Shown here in pieces: positions 42,376 through 53,118 of a DNA stretch of 64,000 bases. The stretch spans positions 102,055,823-102,119,822 of the forward strand of contig OW386291.2 of the NCBI GenBank assembly GCA_936432065.2. The letters are read 5' to 3'. The notes below the pieces were generated by a model, which had not been told where the DNA came from, did no database searches, and saw nothing but the letters and a program-made list of their open reading frames with translations. Origin of the DNA: Rutpela maculata (taxonomy: Eukaryota; Arthropoda; Insecta; Coleoptera; Cerambycidae). Positions within the stretch are counted from its first letter, which is position 1; every line of letters begins with the position of its first letter. Made by a program: the position numbers and the translations under genes.

Positions 42376-45350
42376 TATTGACTGTTTTTTCTTACTTTAC
42401 CTTTCAAAAGGTCATTCAAAGGTGATACTAAAGTTGAAAAATGCGGTATAAACCGACGATACCACGAGGTCATACCAATAAATCTTTTAATTTCTGTGGT
42501 GTTAGTGGGCCTCGGATAATTTACCATTGCAGATATTTTATCCGGATCGGTCCTTAAGCCGCCAGAGTCCACTAAAAATCCAAGATACTTAAGAGATTTT
42601 CTAAAAAACTCACACTTTTTTAAGTTAACTGTTAGATTTGCATCCTTTAAAACATTTAATACTTCATTTAAAATTTCTATATGTTTATCAAAGGTTTCAG
42701 AAACAATAATTATATCATCAAGATATACAAAAAGATTTGGTTCAAATTTGGGGCCAAAAACAGCATCCATAAGTCTTTGTTGTGTTTGCGCACTATTTAT
42801 GAGTCCGAAAGGTACTCTATTAAAATGAAATAAACCCCTTCCAGGCACAGCGAAAGCAGTTTTTTTCTTTGATTGCGGGGTAAGTGGTATTTGCCAAAAA
42901 GCTTTTTTTAAATCGATCGAACTAATATATTTAGCCCCTCGCAACATGCTTAAAATTCTATCCACTCTATTAAAAGGATATGCATCTGGTTTAGTGATTT
43001 TATTTAGATGCCTACCATCAAATGTAAAACGATATTCTCCAGTTTTTTTTTTAACTAAAAGTACAGGTGAGCTCCAAGGGCTATGTGAAGGTTCAACAAC
43101 TCCTAATTTCAACATTTGGTCTAACTCTTTATTTAAAATATTCATCATAAAGGGGGACATAGGGTACTGTCGTATTTTAAACGGTTTAGAATCACCCGTA
43201 TCTATATCTAACGAAATCTTGTCAGTACACCCTAAAGTATCTTCAGACGAAATACTTTTAAAAGATTCATAAATATTATCAACCTGTCTTTGTTGTTCTT
43301 TAGTAAGTTTAGTAGTTATACAAGGTGACATTTCTGATTCTGTATGCAGAGCACAAATCTCTACATCATTCAAGTTACAATTTACGGACCAAGAATTATT
43401 AAAAAAATTTAATTCTACTGAAAATATTTTACAAAAATCACTGCCTAATATTAATTTATGCTTTAAAGAAGGTACTACTAGAACTTTAAGTATTTTACAT
43501 ATATTGTCAATGCAAATTGGCAAATAAACACATCCTATTACACTTTGAGAATTTCCATCAGCTGTTGTTACTAACGTTTCTACACATTTATCTATTGTTA
43601 AGTTAAATTTTCCTAAAATAGCCAAATAATGACCTCCTAGGACACTTAAATTTGCTCCGGAATCTAATAAAGCTGTTATATTTTTATCAAAAATTTTTAC
43701 TGTGACATAAGGTCTATTATCAAAGGGTTTTGTCAAAAAAAACGGTGCGATATTTACTTCAGAAATCTTACTATTACGATAAAAATTTGAAACCTTGGTT
43801 AACCAAGTTTTCCATTCACGATCCTGTTTAATTTTGTCAAAAGAATTTAATTGAAACTTAATTTCACTTACAGGGCTTTTTTTTAAATTTACGTTATTAT
43901 AAAAAATTTTAGTTTTATTTACATTACCGTACCTGATCACCTTAGATTGGGAGTGGTACGACCTTCCAACCCTCATGCTTCGTTTTTTTGAACACGAACA
44001 TGTTTTAATAGTTTCACCCTGTTTTCCACATTTAAAACAGAATTTCTTTTTAGGAGCTCTACAATCATAAAAGCTGTGATTTTCAAGACCACAGTTATAG
44101 CAAATTATTTTTTTATAAGTACTTGAACCAGAAGGTTGACTATTATTTACTGCAGAAATGTTTTGACTATTTTTAGGGTAGTGTCTTCCCTTACTTATTG
44201 GTTTTTTACCTTTAAAATTATGTTGAGACTGAGCATTGTTTTGCGAAAATGACTGAGTTGGTTGTTCTAATTTATAAGCAAGTTCAGGCTCTAATAAACA
44301 ATGATTTGGAGGCGGCCGATAGCTATTTTTTAATGAGTGAGCCTCATCAATTTTTTTACATAAACTGATTAACTGAGATATTGTTTCTATTGATGTTAAA
44401 GCTAATTGACTAATATAGTGGGGTAACATGTTCTTTTTTATATATTTTAACCTAGTTTTTTCAGGTACAGATTTATTTAAACGATTAAATAATGTTTCCA
44501 TTATCGCTACATAGATTGAAATCGATTCATTTCTACCTTGTGTTCTACCTCTAATTTCTGTCCACAATTGATCGTCATAATCTACCGGGAGAAATTCTCT
44601 TTTTAATAAAGCTACTAAAGCATCCCAATCAGAAACTGAATTTTTAATTGATCTAAACCAAAGTAAAGCATTGTGGCTAAATAAGTCACATGCACTATTA
44701 AATAATTCTAATTTTGAAACATTTCTTGAGGCACAAAGTTCATCAACTCGTTCTAAAAAAGATTTTACGCTACTATCTTTATCCCCACTGAATTTTAGGT
44801 CCCATTTATACACTGGTACAGTTTTACTAGATGTTGGTAAAATATTCGGAAAAAAGGTCGTCTGGTTGTGCAATACTGTTGAATTTAAATTAGCTGGTGC
44901 AATTTCGGCAGCGCTAGGTTGTTGTACCTTTTCAGAGATTAAGGCCTCCAGCTCGAGAGTAGTGGCTCTCATTTCATCCTTATAATTTGAAATATAAACA
45001 GACAAATCAGCGTCTTCACTGGTTAATGGAATTCTATTAACCCTATGTATTAGATGAATTAAATAAGTAGTTATTCGAATGTACCCGGAATCTGTCTCCG
45101 GACCTTCGAATTGTTCGATAAGAACACGAATTTCCTCTATTGTACTATTAATTGCCGCTTTTTCAACATCAAAATCAAAAAGATTATATTCATACTCTAT
45201 GTGACGTAATGCCTCCTTATCTAACAGTTTTCTCAACATTTTTCTTTTAGTGCTTAATTCTTTTTTTGTTGTTTTTATGTCTCTAATTAATAATTCATAG
45301 TCAATCTGTTCTTTAGTTAAATAATTTACTCTCATATTAAAGGTCTCCAT
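42336..45350 (-). CDS. gag-pol: Gypsy Gag-protease-RT polyprotein part
   Basis: A 1004-residue frame from an ATG at 45350. Residues about 1-150 are charged and helical. The Gag core (about 175-340) includes ALLWFRSI and LVALLKREFLPVDYDDQLW. Two zinc knuckles lie at about 414-447 (CYNCGLENHSFYDC and CFKCGKQG). The protease site LLDSGANLSVLGG is at about 558-570. RT follows with KLGVVEPSHSPWSSPVLLVK, FTFDGRHLNKIT, FWQIPLT, AFAVPGRGLFHFNRVPFGL, YLDDIIIVS at about 873 and LGFLVDSGG. All four catalytic or binding motifs are intact. Gag and Pol share one frame, unlike many gypsy elements that need a frameshift. It ends prematurely because of the A-run frameshift near 42388. Confidence 0.85.
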   Translation of the reverse strand: METFNMRVNYLTKEQIDYELLIRDIKTTKKELSTKRKMLRKLLDKEALRHIEYEYNLFDFDVEKAAINSTIEEIRVLIEQFEGPETDSGYIRITTYLIHLIHRVNRIPLTSEDADLSVYISNYKDEMRATTLELEALISEKVQQPSAAEIAPANLNSTVLHNQTTFFPNILPTSSKTVPVYKWDLKFSGDKDSSVKSFLERVDELCASRNVSKLELFNSACDLFSHNALLWFRSIKNSVSDWDALVALLKREFLPVDYDDQLWTEIRGRTQGRNESISIYVAIMETLFNRLNKSVPEKTRLKYIKKNMLPHYISQLALTSIETISQLISLCKKIDEAHSLKNSYRPPPNHCLLEPELAYKLEQPTQSFSQNNAQSQHNFKGKKPISKGRHYPKNSQNISAVNNSQPSGSSTYKKIICYNCGLENHSFYDCRAPKKKFCFKCGKQGETIKTCSCSKKRSMRVGRSYHSQSKVIRYGNVNKTKIFYNNVNLKKSPVSEIKFQLNSFDKIKQDREWKTWLTKVSNFYRNSKISEVNIAPFFLTKPFDNRPYVTVKIFDKNITALLDSGANLSVLGGHYLAILGKFNLTIDKCVETLVTTADGNSQSVIGCVYLPICIDNICKILKVLVVPSLKHKLILGSDFCKIFSVELNFFNNSWSVNCNLNDVEICALHTESEMSPCITTKLTKEQQRQVDNIYESFKSISSEDTLGCTDKISLDIDTGDSKPFKIRQYPMSPFMMNILNKELDQMLKLGVVEPSHSPWSSPVLLVKKKTGEYRFTFDGRHLNKITKPDAYPFNRVDRILSMLRGAKYISSIDLKKAFWQIPLTPQSKKKTAFAVPGRGLFHFNRVPFGLINSAQTQQRLMDAVFGPKFEPNLFVYLDDIIIVSETFDKHIEILNEVLNVLKDANLTVNLKKCEFFRKSLKYLGFLVDSGGLRTDPDKISAMVNYPRPTNTTEIKRFIGMTSWYRRFIPHFSTLVSPLNDLLKGKVRKNSQYCGQRKQKILLYN

Positions 45351-46339
45351 TGTACAAAAATATATAATACTCTATATGTATTAGAATTAAGTAATCGCAA
45401 ACAAGTATAATAATAAAGAAATTGTGCGTTTTGTAAAAAAAATAAATGGTCTAGCTAGATTCTCTAATTAAATTACAAACACTTATTAAATTTCCCAAAT
45501 ATCCTGATGGTTATTTCTTGTCAAGTTTTGAAGTTGAAACAAACAACTTTTTATATGCCTATCTGCTCAAGGCAATGTAAATTAAATTCTTTTAATTTAC
45601 TGGTATTATAAATACACAACTAAATGAATTTTAAATGATTCAATAAACTCAAATATTTCAGTGTCAAGCTGAAACATACAGCAAAAAATGCTAATACCTT
45701 TTTAATAAAAAGTGGTTCAACGGCGTCGACCGTCCGAAACCTATAACATTCCACAAATTAGGAAAACACAATTCTGCGTATTCCCTTAATCGTCAACTGA
45801 CAATAATAAAAACAAAATCGACTCATGGGTAACTATGCCCAATATTTGTCGTATTCATATATAAATATGAATTATAGGACAAACTTCGAAGTTACAAAAA
45901 TTTATTACCAAAATTGAAGTGTCCCATATAAAATTTTCCAAGTTTCATATATCATTTATGCCTTTTTACTAATCAACCAAAAGGTTTTAACTGGCAGTAA
46001 ACATATACAAAAATATTATTTTTTAACGTTACTCGAAGGTTATATTAAAATCTTCAAAGTTAATTGCTGCTAAATAAATTTGTTGTTGCACTTATCAGTT
46101 ATTCTGACACAAACTTTACTCTATTGTTAATTTTAATAATAAAAACTAGAATTTTACAAATTCTACTCCCTCTCTCGGAAAATTTTTCTTTTAAGAAAAT
46201 AATTACTACCGAAGAAAAAATTATTACTAGTTGACTAGTGAAAAATATATACTGTATGTGTAATTTCTGAGAAAAAAAAAATCTTTTGTGAAAAATATCT
46301 ATTAAAAATTTTATTTTTCTTAAAATTTTGGTGTCATTC
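45351..46339 (-). other. Gypsy 5' leader
   Basis: About 1 kb of AT-rich non-coding leader lies between the primer-site array and the gag ATG. No ORF or structure is recognised. A leader this long is unusual and may carry the packaging signal (inference). Confidence 0.5.
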
Positions 46340-46527
46340 GTAAATTAATCTACCTACACACGAATGGGCACTATTTTGTAAATTCACTACCCTAGACACG
46401 GTTGGCGTCATTTTGTAACATTACTACCCTACACACGATTAGGTGCCATTTAGTAACATTATCACCCTACACACCGTTTGGGCGCCATTTTGTAACTTTT
46501 TCACCCTACACACGTTGGGCGCCATTT
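46340..46527 (-). repeat. Five tandem copies of the primer-binding-site unit
   Basis: Reading minus from the LTR, the unit starts TGGCGCCCAACGTGTGTAGG and continues GTGAAAAAGTTACAAAA. It recurs about every 38 bp with starts TGGCGCCCAAACGG, TGGCACCTAATCG, TGACGCCAACCG and TAGTGCCCATTCG. Copies decay with distance from the LTR. The first abuts the LTR and is the functional primer site; the others are primer-site-like. Confidence 0.8.
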
Positions 46528-48410
46528 TATATCATTTTTTCTTCGCTGTTCAATAAAATTTAATTTTCATCAAGTGTTTGAGAGTCTTACTGCACTTTAT
46601 GTTATTTGAAGAAAAAATATTACTACCCCAGTAGCTCAGAGACTCGGCAGATGAGTCATGGGTAAGAAAATGCTTTACGAATGGTTTTACGTGTTAGGTA
46701 GATAAAGATTAATAAATGATAGATGTTTTTATAAATTTATCTTAAAGAGATGTTAATTTCACTTAGATAATGGTAAGTTTTCCAGAATAACGGGGCGCCA
46801 ATCTTTCTATAATTATAATTTACACTGAAACTGAAGTTTGACTATAAGAAAGATAAACTAATCAAAATTTAGAGAAAGTACTAGTTGTATAAAAAAAAAG
46901 ATGTAAATTAATAATTCAAATTTAGCACAAGTCAAGATTAGATTGATATCTCTGAATATTACTAAAGGATGTTCAATTTTTTATCAAAGATTAAATAATT
47001 AATACAGTAAGTTATATCGGAATATTTAGTTTGTAAAGTTTGGTTTGTATCAAAATACCTGAAATAAGTGGACAATGTGATTATAAAATTGATTTTATTA
47101 TAAACCAATCAAACTTGGTGTGTTTTTATTATAAAACAACTAAACTGAGGCCTTAAAATTAAGTGAAATTATATACAAAAAAAATATCGACTGGACGATA
47201 AAATGTTATGCAGATATTATCTATAATATTGTCTAGAACATGAATCGACAATATGGTGATTAAAAGTCAAATTTTATTATATAACTATACCTAAATGTTT
47301 CGTAGAGATTGTGATCACAAAGTCTTTACAGAACCTTTTATATAATTTGTTTTTAATTAGACGTAGCGTCGATAATTTATACCTTAATAAAATAGTATAT
47401 GTAACTGTTCATTGAAACATGTTAATAATAAAATTGAGAATAGAAATAGTTTTTAAAAAAAATAGAACATGATACTTTAAAAACTCTAAAAATGTTAAAA
47501 GGTAAAAATATGAAGTATTTACATAAAAAACGTTAGATAAAAAAACTTATTTGTGACACTTATCTGGAATTTTTCTGTGAATGAAAATGGTGACTTTAGT
47601 AGGGGATGATGTTGGTGAAATCCAACCCACAGTGATTTAATTGTTGGTTTCCAGAAGAGCTCGGGATCAGGTTTAGAAGTTTCCAATACCATATTCGACG
47701 CTTCCAAAAATTCCATAAGGACAAATCCCAACTATCCTACCATGCTATCGTCGCGATCTCCATAAAAAATTTGTTTCCAACCCAAAATTTAATATGATGT
47801 TAATAAGCAATGCATAACTACAATGTGCATCCCAAGATTGATAAAACTTGCTTCCAATTTTAGAAGATTTGCATTTTTATAAAAAAACTTGCATCTAATA
47901 CAAAAATTCTTTGTCCAATACTAACATTTTTCGTCCAAAACTATATTATTTGGATTCAATAATAAAATTGTTTATCCAATAGTGAAATTTTTTTTATCCA
48001 ATAGTAAAATATTTTTTTACCCCATAGTAAAACCGGATTAAACCGGTGAAGATAATTAGGCCTGCTTCATAATTAAGAAGAGGGACTATCAACCCTTTTG
48101 GTATTGAAGTCTTCAAGAAAAAATTTAATGAAAATACATCACTATTTAAAAGTTCATCGAGCAATCGAAGTTCTAACCTCGAGTAACGGAAAACGAAATC
48201 GTTCTGCTTTCTTTTTCGGTGCGTATAAATCGCATCGTTTCGTTACCCTCTCCACTCATAAAGATAAGCTGATTTTAGGCGTAACTCTGGTTGCATACCG
48301 TTGTGTTTAATTAAAAAGCAATTTTAAGAAATATATTTAAATCTACCACGGACATTCACGCTTAAGTTAAAATATTATATGATTTATGGGGCGGCAATAT
48401 GCCTGCTACA
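46528..48410 (-). repeat. Gypsy 5' LTR (1883 bp)
   Basis: Same length as and near-identical to 38478-40360. Differences seen are confined to the edge next to the primer site (TATATCATTTTTTC versus TGTATCATTTTGTC on plus). Confidence 0.9.
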
Positions 48411-48517
48411 AACTTGGAAGTATCGTATCATCGTATTACTTCGTATGTATGAAGGTGCACTTGAGAATCTCGAGGGTATACTCTGCAACTGTTTAAATAA
48501 AACGTTAAAACTTTATA
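48411..48517 (+). repeat. Rest of first copia leader/gag copy fused to an LTR 3' fragment
   Basis: After the gypsy, copia gag continues to GAGAATCTCGAGGGTA at about 48476. It then joins TACTCTGCAACTG-TTTAAAT...ACTTTATAG, a fragment matching the LTR end at 38279-38319. A second primer site follows. The join has a 3-bp overlap (GTA). It is an internal tandem duplication of roughly 260 bp (leader plus gag start), not a complete second element. Confidence 0.75.
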
Positions 48518-48615
48518 GGTTATGGGTCCAAGCCCGCTCCACTGCACAAACTGTGATATACTGTAATTTTCGTTAATTCGACGTGTTTCTCAAACGTGCG
48601 TTTGATTCCTGAACG

Positions 48616-50516
48616 ATGGAGACAAGTGCGAAGTGGAAGATTAAACCGTTGGAAGGTTTAGCAAATTGGACAACTTGGAAGTATCGTATCATCGTATTAC
48701 TTCGTATGTAAGAAGGTGCACTTGAGAATGTCGAGGGTAAACTCACAAAACCGGCTGAGCTTACACCTTCTTCTTCCGTTGAGGACATAGCTAATCGTGA
48801 ACAGAAATTTTTGAAGTTTAACGTTGGTGAAAATAATGCTCTGATGGTATTAACAAATAGTCTTTCAGAAATTGTTCTAAAGCAGGTAATACGTTTCACT
48901 ACTGCTCGAGATATATGGCTATGATATATCGTTTGTTTGACGACGATGCTGAGGATAAACCTTACAATTTGTGCACGAAGTTTTTCGGATATAATACTGT
49001 ATCTGAAAAGACAATTGTAACAATGATATCTGAGTTAAAAACTATATTTTGTGATCTACAAAACGAACTTTCGACGTCAACAGATCCCGTAAGATTACCC
49101 GATTTACTATTGATTTGCAAGATTTTGGACATTTTACCAGAATCGTACTTTCCATTTAAGTCTAGCTGGATGCTTCTCAACAAAACTGAACGTACCGTTG
49201 ACAGTCTCACAATTCAGCTTTGTGCATACGAGAGATCTTTCGTAATACGTGAGAAATCTAGTAACGAATCGGAGGTATTGATTGTAAAAGGTACGTTACC
49301 AAAATCTGACGTTACAAATCAAAGGTCATCTAACAAAATAGTGAGAAAGTACAAATCAAACGTCACATGCAATTACTGTCTTAAAAAGGGTCATATTGTA
49401 CGTTTTTGTGAAAAATGGATCAAGGATGGAAGACCTGATAAATCTAAAAATCCGAGATTCCGGTCAAATAAAATGAACGACTCGCCTACTCAATCAGGTT
49501 CATCTTTTATGTCAATCTCGTCATTAGTTTTCGAAGTTAATGACTTACAAGTTACACCAAAAGGCATGGATTGGTATGTCGACAACGGAGCTACCCATCA
49601 TGTCACAAATCAACAGAGTATTATCGACAATTTTCAATATTTTAATGATTTCCACGTCATCATTGCCGCAAATGGAGATCGAGCCAAGGCTGTTGGAAAG
49701 GGTACCGTGAAAATTGAAGCTCTGGTGAAAAATTCCTGGGAACCTGCAACTCTTCATGACGTCTGGTTTGTTCCCACAATCAGTAAAAACCTATTCTCAA
49801 CATTGGCGGCACAAGACAGAAATCCATCGAGTGAATTCATGTCAACTTCGCAAGAGTGCGCACTAAGCAACAAGGAAGGCAAACATGTCACCTTGAGTGG
49901 TCATCGAAAGAGAAACGGAGGTCTTTACAAGTTAGAGATTCGAGTCAAAGAACAAAATAACATTGAGATCAACATGACAACTGGTGTTGGTCAACTTCAA
50001 CTTTGGCATGAGCGTTTATGTCACCAAAATAAGAAACACGTTCAAAAATTCGTCAAACATCAATATGGAATTTCGCTTCCAATAGATGGAGAAGTGTGTG
50101 AAGGGTGTGCATATGGAAAGTCTCATAGATTAAAGTTTGGATGCCGAAGTCCTTACCGTGCCACAAAACCTGGTCAATTGATTCGTGCAGACGTCTGTGG
50201 ACCCTTTAATGAATCTGTTAGCGGTTCAAAGTATTTCGTGCTCCTTAAAGATGATTTTTCATCATACAGATTCGTGTCCTTTATGAAAAACAAATCGGAT
50301 GTCGCAGAACGTCTACAGCAGTTTATCAATGAGACTATTACGGCTGATCACGTGATTCAGGAACTGCGTTGTGACGGAGGTGGTGAGTTTGATAATGCAG
50401 ATGTACGACATATTCTCAACGAATATGGCATAAAGCAACGTATTACGATGCCGTATACACCACAACAGAACGGTTGTGCAGAACGAGAAAATCGCACGGT
50501 TGTCGAAGCAGCATGA
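48616..50516 (+). pseudogene. Copia Gag, protease and integrase (second leader copy), broken
   Basis: ATG 48616 opens gag. A TAA at 48709 replaces the tyrosine codon present in the first copy, and the frame shifts near 48915. From there a long frame contains the zinc knuckle CNYCLKKGHIVRFC, a protease WYVDNGATHHVTN (DNG in place of DSG), the integrase zinc site (LWHERLCHQN and CEGCAYGK) and the core with Asp at RADVCGPF, Asp at RCDGGGEFDN and Glu at AERENRT, a DD35E set. A TGA at 50514 interrupts at VVEAA, probably from CGA by a C-to-T change. Confidence 0.75.
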
Positions 50517-51713
50517 TCAATGATGCACTCTCACGGTGGTCTACCTAAGAGCATGTGGGCTGAATTGATAAATACGGCATCCTACGTACTGAATCGTACC
50601 GCTCCGTCTTCAATAAACGATAAAACATCATTTGAAATTTGGTACGGTTACATTCCGTCAACAAAACATCTTCGTGTCATTGGAACTATTTGCTATGTTC
50701 ACATTCCGAAGGAACTACGTCACAAAATGGACAAGAAGTCTCAACGTTGCAAATTAATCGGATATGACAATGATGATGGTTACCGTTTTTGGTCCTTAGA
50801 AAAACACAAAGTCATACGTTCGAGAGATGTAATTTTCCAAGAGGAGCCAATTACAACGCCGCGTGTATGTTTCAGACCACCCAAGTTATCAAGTTCTAAT
50901 ATACAAAATGAACGGGATAACAAAAACGAATCAGACGATGATGGTAATGAACAATGTGACAAATCTGTCCATGAGGTTGACAGATTTTCAGAGTCAGAGG
51001 AAGAAGAGCCTCCCCCAAGTTCATCTGAAACAAATAAGCAACAAAGACAGCTTCGAGACAGGCAAAGTTACAACCACCAGATTATTTTCGCAGTGATGAT
51101 TACGTATCAATCTCTTCAAGAAAATGACACATGGTCTTTAGTTTCTCTTCCGAAAGGTAAAAAGGCATTGAACTGTAAGTGGGTTTATAAAGTGAAGACG
51201 ACCTCAACCGGTGATGTGGACAAGTTCAAAGCACGACTGGTAGTGAAAGGTTTTTCACAAAAGAAAGGTTTAGATTACGACCAAACCTTTAGCCCAGTCG
51301 TAAAAGCCCCTACTATACGAAGCTTCATAGCGGTAGCAGCCAGTGAAGGACTGAAGTTGACACAATTCGACGTGTCAACAGCGTTTCTATATGGATATTT
51401 TGATGGAGACATCTATATGAATCAACCAAGTGGCTACAAGGATACGCCTGACCGAGTTTGTAAACTAAATCGAAGCCTCTACGGGTTGAAACAGGCACCG
51501 AGATGCTGGAACAAGCGTTTCTCGAGTTTCCTGCTTAAAATTGGTTTCACACAAAGCACAGCCGATCCTTGTTTGTTCACTCGGGACAACAATGGACGAA
51601 AAGTCATGTTGGTGCTGTATGTCGATGATGGGCTGGTTGCAACGTCGAATGATGAAGATGCTCAAGAATTCATCGAAAGTTTGAAAAATGAATTCATTCA
51701 AAATTACTGTTAA
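50517..51713 (+). pseudogene. Copia integrase end and reverse transcriptase
   Basis: It continues the same frame after the TGA, with SMWAELINTASYVLNRT, then the acidic linker (ESEEEEPPPSSSE). The RT shows WVYKVK, FKARLVVKGFSQKKGLDYDQ, FDVSTAFLYG, LYGLKQAPR and LYVDDGLVA (YVDD site). About 40-50 residues normally found before the NDTW motif appear deleted near 51085. The frame is lost by an extra ATTC at about 51690-51697, where MNSFKITVKNADYFLG begins in the next frame. Confidence 0.75.
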
Positions 51714-52563
51714 AAATGCAGACTATTTCTTGGGTATCGAGATTAGCTACAGCGAAGATGGTTCTATTAAGCTTAGTCAACAAGGCTACACAACGAAAAT
51801 TTTGGAACGTTTTCGCATGTCAGATTGTAACTCTGTTCCTACACCTATTGTCAACAATGAATCAAGGGAAGCGTCTAGTTCGAAACAAGATCTAGAGTTT
51901 TCTTACCGATCTGCAGTAGGAGCTCTCATGTATTTAATGACTAGCACACGACCAGATATAGCGTATGCTGTTGGTTTTGTTTCAAGATCACTAGAGAAGC
52001 CAACACACGATGATTGGATGAAAGTGAAACGAATATTTCGCTATATTAAGGGTACTCAAAATTATGGTTTGGTGTACAGGCGAAATAATGATCACAATTT
52101 GGAATGCTACAGCGATGCAGATTTTGGTGGTGATAAGGAAACGGGACGGTCCACAACAGGTGTAATTAGTATTTATGGAGGAACAGCTGTCTCGTGGATA
52201 AGTCAACGACAGGCATCTGTAATGCTTGCAACGACTGATTCAGAGGTAGTCGCAGCTAGCGAGGCTGCTCGTGAAATAGTTTGGTTAAAACGTCTTTTCG
52301 AAAACATGGTGCCAAAAATAACAAAACCTGTTGTTCATATAGACAATGAAGCGGCAATTAGATTGTCTCAAAACCCAGAATATCATCGTCGAACGAAGCA
52401 TATAGCCATACGTCATTTTTTCATACCAGAATGTGTTACTGATGATATTTTGGATGTCATGAAGGTTTCATCTGAGGATCAACTGGCAGACATGCTTACA
52501 AAGCCAATGCATGGTCCAAGATTGAAACAGTTATGCTCAAAGCTAGGTATCAAGCAAGTTTGA
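51688..52563 (+). pseudogene. Copia RT end and RNase H
   Basis: A 291-codon frame follows the 4-bp frameshift. It includes DYFLGIEISYSEDGSIKLSQ, SAVGALMYLMTSTRPDIAYA, the RNase H first acidic site (YSDADFGGD), STTGVISIYGG, TTDSEVVAASEAAREIVWL, VHIDNEAAI and the C-terminal RTKHIAIRHFFI and LADMLTKPMHG. All standard copia landmarks are present. It ends 11 bp before the 3' LTR, next to the polypurine tract. Confidence 0.75.
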
Positions 52564-52574
52564 AAAAGAGGAAG
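52563..52574 (+). other. Copia polypurine tract
   Basis: AAAAAGAGGAAG immediately precedes the TGTT start of the 3' LTR. Confidence 0.7.
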
Positions 52575-52769
52575 TGTTCAAGATAGAAGTTTCCTGCTGC
52601 TTGATTGAATGTACTATTGTTTTTCTTTAATAGATGGCTAATATATATATGTGAAGTTTCTGTCAGATTGACAGTTAAAGCTTAGATTATTCTGTGTTCC
52701 TTGTTAAATGTGTTCTATTTTACATTGTATAATCTGCAAATGTTTTAAATAAAACGTTAAAACTTAATA
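52575..52769 (+). repeat. Copia 3' LTR
   Basis: 195 bp, same length as the 5' LTR and nearly identical. It ends at AACTTAATA before the mariner repeat resumes (TTCTTTACAGCATC). Confidence 0.85.
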
Positions 52770-53116
52770 TTCTTTACAGCATCAAAGGTCAAAGTCAGCA
52801 GACGGAATCTTGGTGGAACCAAAATTTAAGAACTACACTTTTTTGAGAATACCGTCGTCGTTATCTAAAAACTCCAATACACGTTTGATAGCACAACTGT
52901 TCTAGAATACTCATCAAAAAACAGAATGAAAAAATCCTTACCTTGTGGCAGTGACATGCAAAATGTTATCCTAGAGTAGAAATTTTCAAAATTTCAAAAA
53001 AGTGCCCATATCTCGAAAACCGTAGGGTTTTTTAAGGTCAAGTTGTGATATTCTGGTAGGTTGTGGCCTGGTCTATTACCATTTTCAGAATTATCCATTA
53101 TTTACGGCACACCCTG
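52770..53116 (-). repeat. Right inverted repeat of the nested mariner-like element, outer part
   Basis: The reverse complement of 33301-33341 joined to 35883-36195. It ends CACACCCTG then TA. It also provides the pre-insertion sequence for the foldback element (GGTAATAGACC). Confidence 0.75.
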
Positions 53117-53118
53117 TA

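Larger units (their letters stand above)
38478..48410 (-). mobile_element. Ty3/gypsy LTR element inserted in copia
   Basis: It is flanked by AACT on both sides (38474-38477 and 48411-48414). Two 1883-bp LTRs bound a minus-strand Gag-Pol. Minus-strand LTR limits are TGTAGCAGGC...TGATACA. The primer site TGGCGCCCAACGTG follows the 5' LTR, and a polypurine tract, ACGAGAGAGGGAG, precedes the 3' LTR. LTRs appear almost identical, so the insertion is recent relative to the other elements. A single A-run frameshift separates the two halves of pol; otherwise it looks complete. Confidence 0.9.
38125..52769 (+). mobile_element. Ty1/copia element containing a gypsy insertion
   Basis: Two 195-bp LTRs (38125-38319 and 52575-52769), a copia-type primer site GGTTATGGGTCC, and gag-protease-integrase-RT-RNase H order on plus identify it. 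Net size without the gypsy is about 4.7 kb. It inserted in the right inverted repeat of the mariner-like element, and its flanks (GGCACTTTT and TTCTTTACAG) rejoin that repeat. An exact 5-bp duplication is not preserved. Mutations include a nonsense codon in gag, a frameshift at about 48915, an in-frame TGA at 50514 and a 4-bp insertion at about 51690. Confidence 0.85.
33301..53116 (-). mobile_element. Mariner-like element inflated by nested insertions
   Basis: The ends CAAGATGTCCCGTAAAT (left) and, complemented, CAGGGTGTGCCGTAAAT (right) are each flanked by TA. The inverted repeats of about 430 bp are both split. The left is 33301-33341 plus 35883-36271, interrupted by a foldback element. The right is 38045-38124 plus 52770-53116, interrupted by a copia element. 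Between them lies a transposase pseudogene (36340-37724) with a MITE inside. Without insertions the element would be about 2.2 kb, a normal size for this group with long TIRs. Its left neighbour of the same superfamily ends only 138 bp away. Confidence 0.75.

Noticed and set aside
44671..44985. Plus-strand frame within gypsy gag
   Set aside because: Antisense shadow of the Gag coding region.
48379..48576. 65-residue frame MIYGAAICLLQTWK...
   Set aside because: It spans the gypsy LTR end, copia gag fragment and duplicated LTR; a chance join.
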